Source: Trichomonas tenax
Lineage: Eukaryota > Parabasalia > Trichomonadida > Trichomonadidae
Reading direction: 5' to 3'
Length of the DNA stretch: 25,408 nucleotides
NCBI GenBank assembly: GCA_023091735.1
Contig: JALKBU010000768.1
Coordinates: 1 to 25,408 of the forward strand
Shown here: piece by piece, positions 19,690 to 25,408 of the stretch
Layout of the letters: the number at the start of each line of letters is the position of its first letter
How positions within the stretch are numbered: the first letter of the stretch is position 1
Program-made: the position numbers and the translations under genes
Notes under the pieces: model-generated
Database searches by the model: none
Seen by the model: the letters and a program-made list of their open reading frames with translations, nothing else
Told to the model about the DNA's origin: nothing

Positions 19690-19835
19690 TAGTGCCCGCA
19701 AAAACTAAAGTCCAAAACATAACTTTTTATGAAGTTTACACTGAATAAAAGTATGATGAAAAAATAATAAAGCATTTTGTGGTTTACAAGGTCTCAAAAT
19801 TGACAACAAGTGGACTTTAGTTTTTGTGGGCACTA
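19690..19835. mobile_element. 146-bp MITE with 25-bp terminal inverted repeats, Tc1/mariner type
   Basis: The left end, 19690-19714, begins TAGTGCCCGCAAAAACT. The right end, 19811-19835, is its reverse complement with one mismatch in 25 positions (G against A at position 10). Each end is flanked by TA (19688-19689 and 19836-19837), the target duplication expected of Tc1/mariner transposases. The AGTGCC-GCAAAAA start is also typical of that superfamily. The 96-bp interior is non-coding and A+T-rich. It therefore looks like a non-autonomous miniature element moved by a transposase encoded elsewhere. Because the bases read TATAGTG, the exact edge could be shifted by two bases. Confidence 0.85.
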
Positions 19836-19837
19836 TA

Positions 19838-20525
19838 CTGTGAAAAAAATATCATCCCTGATTAATTTCTCCCCAGCTTAAAACTACTATCTAAAGGTGC
19901 TGATTAATGCATGCTTTATTTTTTAGAAAATTTCAAGTTTAAGTATCCTTATAAAATAAGGCTTTTATAATAACGCAAAAACATTGCGAGATTATGGTGT
20001 AAGTTACACGCCATTGTGTAGGAAAAGGAATGCAAACAATAATACATAATAGCGTGCAGTCTGAAATCAAAATTACATGACTCTTAAATATGTTTTTCCT
20101 TCCATAACTCGTTATTGATGATCATTAATCATATTCTATTGCACTAACAATAAAGATCACAATATAAACAATCATTGCAGTCTCATATTATTCAAGCTAA
20201 ATCCTTTCGTCATTAATTTATATTACATTTAATTGATTGAGAATTTATAATATGAAAATAGGTGCCAATATATGTATATCATATTATAGGTCCTATAGAT
20301 ACTATTATGTGAATATTTCGAAAATTTATAGAAGATTGAACGAGTTGAAGAACAAGCTAAATCTATTTACTAAAATAGGGGCTTATAAAAAATAAATGGT
20401 GAAAAAATAAAAACCAATACAATTTATAGGAAAGATAACACATGCGATATAATATCTATGCACAGAGTATGATGGAGGAAAAAGACGATTATTCGGGGTA
20501 TATACAAAAAGTGACAGGTGGCCAG
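19838..20525. other. A+T-rich region upstream of eL43
   Basis: About 690 bases. No gene is seen until an ATG at 20442, which opens an in-frame 31-codon extension of eL43. That extension has no similarity to the ribosomal protein and is not counted as coding. Nothing else is recognisable. Confidence 0.4.
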
Positions 20526-20530
20526 CCTTT
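20526..20530 (+). promoter_or_regulatory. M5-type initiator (CCTTT)
   Basis: CCTTT lies four bases before the ATG at 20535. In Trichomonas vaginalis the M5 element CCTTT replaces Inr at some genes, with transcription starting at its second C. Here that would give an eight-base leader and would exclude the upstream in-frame ATG at 20442. Confidence 0.55.
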
Positions 20531-20534
20531 CTCA

Positions 20535-20813
20535 ATGGCTCGCAGAACAAAGAAAGTCGGTATTTGCGGCAAGTACGGCGTTCGCTACGGTGCCTCCCTC
20601 CGTAAGACAATCAAGAAGATCGAAATCTCACAGCGCAAGAAGTACCCATGCGTATTCTGCGGCAAGGAATCCGTTAAGCGTAACGCTGTCGGAATCTGGA
20701 CATGCCTCAAGTGCGGCAAGGCCGTCGCTGGTGGCGCTTACACACCAACAACACCAGCTGCCCTCACAGCTCGTGCTGCATACAAGCGCATCCGTGAATC
20801 CATGGCTAAGTAA
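20535..20813 (+). CDS. RPL37A: Ribosomal protein eL43 (L37a)
   Basis: A 92-residue protein, exactly the length of animal eL43. It begins [20 protein letters not shown], keeps [13 protein letters not shown], and has the zinc-binding pattern C-X2-C-X14-C-X2-C (Cys39, Cys42, Cys57, Cys60) around [10 protein letters not shown], followed by the conserved [22 protein letters not shown]. It is a structural protein of the large ribosomal subunit. The start is chosen by homology; the frame is also open upstream to 20442, which would add 31 unrelated residues. The codons are much richer in G+C than the spacers, as expected of a highly expressed gene. The stop is TAA followed by A, giving the TAAA 3' signal. 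Confidence 0.97.
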   Translation: MARRTKKVGICGKYGVRYGASLRKTIKKIEISQRKKYPCVFCGKESVKRNAVGIWTCLKCGKAVAGGAYTPTTPAALTARAAYKRIRESMAK

Positions 20814-21502
20814 ATGATTCTTATTATTACAAATGCTATTTCTACGCGATATAGCGAAATAACTGTCTGCAGAAATTTACGACCAAATCTCTGAGAAATT
20901 TTCCAATTTCCAAAATATATCTTCTAATTTAACCATAATACCTTCACTGATACAAATGCATATCCGAAGCATGATAATAGGCAAAGTCTCGTTTGAAAAT
21001 ATTGGTAATTTAATTTTCGAAGAATTTTATTTTGAAATGTGAGGATCCGACCTTTTGAAAATATGTTTAACCTTAGAAGTTAAACATAGAAATGTCTGTC
21101 TGGGATTCAAATATTCTTTAATATGTTATCATTGAATAATATTTAACTTATTATCCATTGAGCTTTTAGAATAGGATTTAATATTTGCTTATGGAGCTAT
21201 TTTCAGGTGTATAAGTTTCATTAATTTTTAAATATTTTTCAAAGAAAAATATTAAATCAATTATTGAACGAGCTTTTATGTTATGATTTATAACATGTTT
21301 TTAAAGCTATTGCTAAGTATTTGAGGATGATAGAAGAAATAATTTTATTCGATGAGATAATAGATAGAGTAGATAAGTTATTACGGTGGTTGACACTCTT
21401 AAACTTTTCGATGTTAGCAAAATAGAATACTGTAATTTGATATATACTAAAACGAATATTAAGGAGAAAAAATATTTCGCATTATAGCAAACATAAACAT
21501 GA
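20814..21502. other. 3' flank of eL43 with three hairpins
   Basis: No gene. Three inverted repeats lie within 250 bases. TATGTTTAAC/GTTAAACATA is perfect at 21062-21071 and 21079-21088. AATATTTTTC/GAAAAATATT is at 21231-21240 and 21244-21253. ATGTTAT/ATAACAT at 21278-21284 and 21290-21296 is extended outward by AGCTTTT and AAAGCT arms. No flanking duplication is seen. Confidence 0.55.
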
Positions 21503-22429
21503 CTACACGAGGTTCCTGTCGATGCTCTCGTCATCAACCTTATCTATTATGCTGTTGTCTGTGCTCTTCGGTGGTTCTGCTCTCTTCACGCACACTAAGC
21601 AGTAAACAAGCAAAAATACGGTTGTTGCTGCAGCAAGACATGAAATTACAGCGATAGGGATGATGATTGTCATGCTAACTTGATTTTTGTGTGGTTGAAT
21701 CGTCTCTGGATTTTTATCAGGAATAATCCATTGTTTTGATATCATAAAGCTTCCCTGGTCTGCGATTTTGGAGTCAGAGTCTTGAGATTCGGCATTAATT
21801 GTGATGTATTCTGATAATATTGAGAAATCAGACTGGAAATAGATCGCAACTGATGTACCTTGATATGTGTCCTCTCCCTCGATGCCATTGACAGTCTTAT
21901 TCGAATTCAAAGTGTAAATTGTTAAGAAATCTTTTTCTTCAATCTTGTATGAAACGTTAATTGTCGAGTGTGAAGATCCGTACAGTAAAACGCATTTGTT
22001 GTCGTAATTGGTGAGCTGGTAAGGTTCCTGGCTTCCCGCAGTAAAATTATATGTTGAATTTAAAAATGAGTTGTAAAAGAAGCCATTGTAGCACGGCGAT
22101 GGGAATTTCAAGGCTATGAACTCAACGGTATCTGCAGTATCTGTAGAAATAACCATTTTTGTTGGATAGTAAAGAGTATAAAATGCTTTGAACGACAAAT
22201 CATTGATTGTTGAGATGTTTGTAGTGTAATTCTTAATGTTGTAGTCATAAGAATCAATGGTGATAGAAGATCTCGTTCCATTTGTGAACATTAAATATGT
22301 CTGATTCAACAACATGTTAACGCAGTATTTCTTTTGGGGAATAACGTCTATTTTGTAAGTCTGAAGCATCGTCGAGACATTAATTGTGTGATCGCAAATA
22401 AATTCGCTAAAACAGAGAATAAAGAACAT
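21503..22429 (-). CDS. Type I membrane glycoprotein, unrecognised
   Basis: A 308-residue protein. It starts with a short hydrophobic leader (MFFILCFSEFIC), probably a signal peptide. An extracellular part to about residue 250 is Thr/Ser/Asn-rich and predicted mostly beta, with nine N-X-S/T sequons (Asn17, 42, 50, 67, 71, 124, 128, 158, 177) and few cysteines. One membrane span lies at about 253-281 (TIIIPIAVISCLAAATTVFLLVYCLVC). A 27-residue cytoplasmic tail (KRAEPPKSTDNSIIDKVDDE...) is charged and could interact with trafficking adaptors. The layout is that of a cell-surface receptor or coat protein. I do not recognise the family; it is likely lineage-specific. The ATG has no good Inr upstream, so the promoter may be of another type. 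Confidence 0.75.
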   Translation of the reverse strand: MFFILCFSEFICDHTINVSTMLQTYKIDVIPQKKYCVNMLLNQTYLMFTNGTRSSITIDSYDYNIKNYTTNISTINDLSFKAFYTLYYPTKMVISTDTADTVEFIALKFPSPCYNGFFYNSFLNSTYNFTAGSQEPYQLTNYDNKCVLLYGSSHSTINVSYKIEEKDFLTIYTLNSNKTVNGIEGEDTYQGTSVAIYFQSDFSILSEYITINAESQDSDSKIADQGSFMISKQWIIPDKNPETIQPHKNQVSMTIIIPIAVISCLAAATTVFLLVYCLVCVKRAEPPKSTDNSIIDKVDDESIDRNLV

Positions 22430-23348
22430 TAAAAAATAAATTTTACAAAATTCAGAACTTGATTAAAAATACTTAGCTGAAAGTCGCGCATTCGAAAAAT
22501 TTAAAAATTCATATCGATTTTTGTGAACTAAATTAACGATAAATTTTTACAAAAACCGTTTGATCTTAAACAACATTGTCAAAACTTAAAAATCAAACCA
22601 CAGGTAAACCACGTTATTTAAGAGCTAAATATCAAAGAAAATGTCATATTTTCAATATTTCATTATCAACAAATGTTTGAGTTTCAATATTTCACCAATG
22701 AATTAGAAATAAATTATACATCTTATATTTATAATATTGAAGCGTTTTCACTTATGAGTCAAATTGGATGATCATTGATGTGGTTTTTCTAAGTTATTGA
22801 CTTTAAAATTTATTACCATGCGGCGATGTGAACGGTATGACAAAATCTTTTGGTTAAATATAATTTTGTTCCCCATAAAATCGAATGGAAAATTTAAAAG
22901 TTTACGGATTTTTGAATAGAATTTTGCAGTTAATTGAATGAAAAGCAAATATTGTTTTAATTTGCCAAAAGAATTGGGTTGATCAATTTTGATTCTAATT
23001 GTAAATATGGTTATAGTTCTTTATGTATATATTAGATATGATATTTAGAACATTAAACAGATAGTCATGAAAATCAAAAATTAATCAAAAACTAATAGTA
23101 TTTCTCATAAAATATATTGTTATTTTAAAATTTTTATAATAAAATTTCATGCATAATGGAGTTGCTTTAGATGTGCATTAAAACTTTTCATTTTTGTATG
23201 TTTTTGATCAGGATAAACTTATATTTTATCTTAGAAATCACTAAATTAGCTATAAAAATAATTGCCTTACTATGTTGGGGCAGTTCACAGCTTACATCAA
23301 TAAACCTTATTTGATTGCGATATATTTCCTTTAAAACAACTTATTTGA
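22430..23348. other. A+T-rich intergenic region
   Basis: About 900 bases with no supported gene or RNA. A short richer patch at 23275-23345 precedes the remnant at 23349. Confidence 0.4.
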
Positions 23349-23823
23349 GGTAGAATCTTACAGATCATTAAGCTTGCGCAAATCAGAAATCGTGCACCGG
23401 CAACTAACTCTGCTTTAAAGTTTTCAACAAACACGGCATCAAGGACAACTTCAAGAATAAGCAACGCAAAGAAAGAAATTCCTCAAGGAAGGACATCAAC
23501 AATCAAGAGAGAAATTCAACCTCCTGCAACAACAAGAACATCAGCTGCAGCTCCAACAGCAACGTGCTGTTGGAGCAGCAGCAGCAACGAAGATCACAAA
23601 CACATTCAGACAACAAGAACCACCGACATCAAGAAGAACAACAACACAGAAGACCACAACAACTACCACAACAGCAAAGCGACAAACAGACACAATCAGA
23701 CCTGCAAAGGAAAGAACAGCATTGTTCACTGCTTCAACGAATAGGCATCCAGTATCTTACCGTATTGGAACGCTTCCTAAGCGGATGATGGCACCATTAA
23801 CGCCACGCCGCCGATTTTTTTAA
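23349..23823 (+). pseudogene. 3' remnant of a Thr/Arg/Gln-rich protein gene, frame broken by an insertion
   Basis: Frame 1 from 23349 reads IIKLAQIRNRAPATNSALKF then a basic Ser/Thr-rich stretch to TSAAAPTAT. There a 25-base insertion breaks the frame, and the next frame continues TKITNTFRQQEPPTSRR, a Thr run, RPAKERTALFTASTNRHPV and an end LPKRMMAPLTPRRRFF before TAA at 23821-23823. The higher G+C and CAACAA/ACAACC composition stand out from the flanks. No start codon exists: TGA at 23346-23348 closes the 5' side, so only the C-terminal part of a gene is present. The protein family is not recognisable; the end is a disordered, basic tail. The 74-codon Gln-rich ORF in this region is the wrong frame. 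Confidence 0.6.
23550..23576. repeat. Perfect 12-bp inverted repeat at the frame break
   Basis: GCTCCAACAGCA at 23550-23561 and TGCTGTTGGAGC at 23565-23576 are exact reverse complements around a three-base loop. An 8-base direct repeat CAGCAACG occurs at 23557-23564 and again at 23582-23589, 25 bases apart. The arrangement fits an insertion made by replication template switching. Confidence 0.8.
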
Positions 23824-24212
23824 TTATTATATCTTTTTATTACTTTTTCTATCTGTTATAAATTAGATATTTTTCGTTATATCTTTTGCTAACACATATT
23901 TATTAGTATTTCTTTGATTTAAATCAAAGTTAACTTTGATTCATTTAATCAATGATGAAAATAATATTTTCTCCCGATCACATTTAACCTTGCCATTTCC
24001 AAAATCAATGTATATCCCGCTCTTTTAGGTAATTTATATTGCATATATCCATCGTGTTGTTTATTTATCCTTCTTGAAATGATTTTCTTATGAAAAGCTG
24101 CAGTATGGCTCTCCATAATTAGTTATTTTATATCGAAATTTAGTAAAAAACTTAATTTTATTCGGAATCATGTCGTTAAAAGATAACAAAACAATGCAAA
24201 TTTAAGTTAACT
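23824..24212. other. Intergenic region with a multi-copy palindromic motif
   Basis: No gene. At 23912-23941 the 8-base word CTTTGATT and its complement AATCAAAG alternate: CTTTGATTTAAATCAAAG (18 bases, perfect palindrome, 23912-23929) overlaps AATCAAAGTTAACTTTGATT (20 bases, perfect palindrome, 23922-23941). This dyad cluster may be a regulatory binding site. Confidence 0.6.
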
Positions 24213-25408
24213 TCATCTCATTTTCCTGCGGAAGAACATCGATCTCCTCGTTTCTTCATTGTAGTACGGACAATTTGAGCACTTCTGGATCTGGACGCAA
24301 ATGTTGCTGTTGAGGTGGACGCGGTTGACTCTGATTCCACAATATTCATCGAAAATGAAGTTTTCGACGACATCAATTGATTGAATGTTCATCGATTGAA
24401 GAGTTTTAAAAGTGATTGCGCTGCTCGAGTTCGTGAGACCGAAGTACGAGAATCGCGTTCTGCCGATGTCAGATAATGAGAAACAAGATTCTCTCATTGT
24501 CACGAACTCGTATAAGACAACAGAAATGATCGAGTTCGATCCATCGAAAGCTTTAGTCGATATCACAGAGTAGTCGAACAACTCGACTGAAGACAGTGAA
24601 ATGCAGTTCGCGAACGCGAGTGTGTGCACAGATACCATTTGTCCGATTCTTACTGAGACGATTCCTGTCATCGAGAATGACTTTTGCCCGATCGAAGCGA
24701 CACTCGGCGGAATCGGGATCGTTGATAGACTCGTGCAGTTCTCGAACGAAGATTCGTTTATCTCTTCGATGTATGCTGGGAGGGAGACACTGGTTAACGA
24801 TGTGCAGTTTGAGAAACACCCGACGCCGACTGTTGTCTTGTGAGGGAGAATTACAGTTTTGAGAGACTCAATGTCTGCGAATGCATAATCACCGATCGAC
24901 ACAAGAGAAGCAGAGTCAAAAAGATCAATAATACTCAGATTCGTTTTGGTGAATGCGAAATCTCCAATTTTTTGAACATTCTTCATTCCGTTTATCTTCG
25001 ACAACGATGAACACGAATCGAAGCAATTATTACCAATTGTTGATATAATTTGTGGCAATGCTATTATTTTCAAAGAACCACATCTCAAAAATGCATCTGA
25101 TCCAATTGATACTTCATTGATTGAATCGAGAAATGCAACAGAGTTAAGATTTGTGCAGTCATAAAAACTGTTGCTACCGATTGATGTTACTTGTTGTGGA
25201 ATTGAAATCGATGTCAATGAAACACAGTTTGAGAACGCACTTGAACCAATTATTTTTAAATTAGAAGAATCACTAAATGTCACAGAGTTAAGATTTGTGC
25301 AGTCATAAAAACTGTTGCTACCGATTGATGTTACTTGTTGTGGAATTGAAATCGATGTCAATGAAACACAGTTTGAGAACGCACTTGAACCAATTATTTT
25401 TAAATTAG
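24213..25408 (-). CDS. BspA-like leucine-rich repeat surface protein, 5'-partial
   Basis: Open through the window edge, so at least 398 codons are present and the 5' part lies outside. TpLRR/BspA repeats of about 23 residues follow each other, such as LTSISIPQQVTSIGSNSFYD and LKTVILPHKTTVGVGCFSNC, with the usual Cys-S/T-x-L and Ser-I-G patterns. It ends without a membrane span, in a C-terminal part containing NSNICVQIQKCSNCPYYNEE and a basic end FRRKMR. Stop TGA is at 24213-24215. The family is large in trichomonads and related to bacterial BspA of Bacteroidota, so an ancient transfer is generally inferred; the surface and adhesion role is not proven for this copy. The repeat nearest the edge is duplicated nearly perfectly (see the tandem repeat). 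Confidence 0.9.
   Translation of the reverse strand, partial: NLKIIGSSAFSNCVSLTSISIPQQVTSIGSNSFYDCTNLNSVTFSDSSNLKIIGSSAFSNCVSLTSISIPQQVTSIGSNSFYDCTNLNSVAFLDSINEVSIGSDAFLRCGSLKIIALPQIISTIGNNCFDSCSSLSKINGMKNVQKIGDFAFTKTNLSIIDLFDSASLVSIGDYAFADIESLKTVILPHKTTVGVGCFSNCTSLTSVSLPAYIEEINESSFENCTSLSTIPIPPSVASIGQKSFSMTGIVSVRIGQMVSVHTLAFANCISLSSVELFDYSVISTKAFDGSNSIISVVLYEFVTMRESCFSLSDIGRTRFSYFGLTNSSSAITFKTLQSMNIQSIDVVENFIFDEYCGIRVNRVHLNSNICVQIQKCSNCPYYNEETRRSMFFRRKMR
25138..25408. repeat. Tandem 144-bp repeat inside the BspA-like gene
   Basis: Bases 25138-25264 recur at 25282-25408, 144 bases later, without visible change. The unit is 48 codons, that is two leucine-rich repeats. The copy continues beyond the window edge, so the true number of units is unknown. 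A recent duplication or gene conversion is the simplest cause. Confidence 0.85.

Noticed and set aside
20429..20540. Possible intron before eL43
   Set aside because: The sequence TAACACATG recalls the trichomonad branch/3' splice motif ACTAACACACAG, but the match is poor and no GTATGT-type 5' site joins a conserved upstream exon.
23564..23788. 74-codon Gln-rich ORF, and a Val-rich ORF on the opposite strand
   Set aside because: Both are alternative readings of CAACAA-rich DNA. The two other plus frames join into a better protein ending once the 25-base insertion is taken into account.

Overview
The window reads as nuclear DNA of a trichomonad (Parabasalia; Trichomonas or Tritrichomonas type). 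The reasons are: BspA-like leucine-rich repeat genes at both ends; short, apparently intronless genes in very A+T-rich spacers; initiator-like TCA(C/T)(T/A) or CCTTT motifs a few bases before several start codons; TAAA at or just after several stop codons; and eukaryotic genes (ribosomal protein eL43, a RAD1-type checkpoint clamp, a C2-domain protein, a candidate TEDC1-like basal-body protein). I cannot fix the species from sequence alone.

Layout. 1-2.6 kb: a decayed BspA-like gene (+), then a beta-helix-like surface-protein gene (-). 3.2-5.2 kb: a predicted tail-anchored protein (+) and a charged coiled-coil protein (-), both unrecognised. 5.2-7.0 kb: A+T-rich DNA without a gene. 7.0-7.9 kb: a seven-transmembrane protein (-), with a strong dyad just upstream. 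8.7-11.8 kb: a doubtful small ORF, then a large gene of unrecognised family whose first third carries several frameshifts and stops while its last 512 codons are open. 12.3-16.9 kb: the housekeeping core, all on +: RAD1-like, C2/acidic-repeat protein and TEDC1-like protein. 16.9-19.4 kb: two broken tandem paralogues (-) of the same beta-helix family as the gene at 1.5-2.6 kb. 19.69-19.84 kb: a 146-bp MITE with 25-bp terminal inverted repeats flanked by TA. 20.5 kb: eL43. 21.5-22.4 kb: a type I membrane glycoprotein (-). 23.3-23.8 kb: a gene remnant whose frame is broken by a small inverted-duplication insertion. 24.2 kb to the end: a BspA-like gene (-), cut by the window edge and containing a near-perfect 144-bp tandem repeat.

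Overall this is a mosaic: conserved single genes sit among expanding and decaying surface-protein families (BspA-like and beta-helix-like), with one short non-autonomous transposon. The genes do not form a pathway. The points most worth a second look are the MITE, the three related beta-helix copies at different stages of decay, the large half-broken gene at 9.1-11.8 kb, and the insertion near 23.56 kb that looks like a template-switch event.
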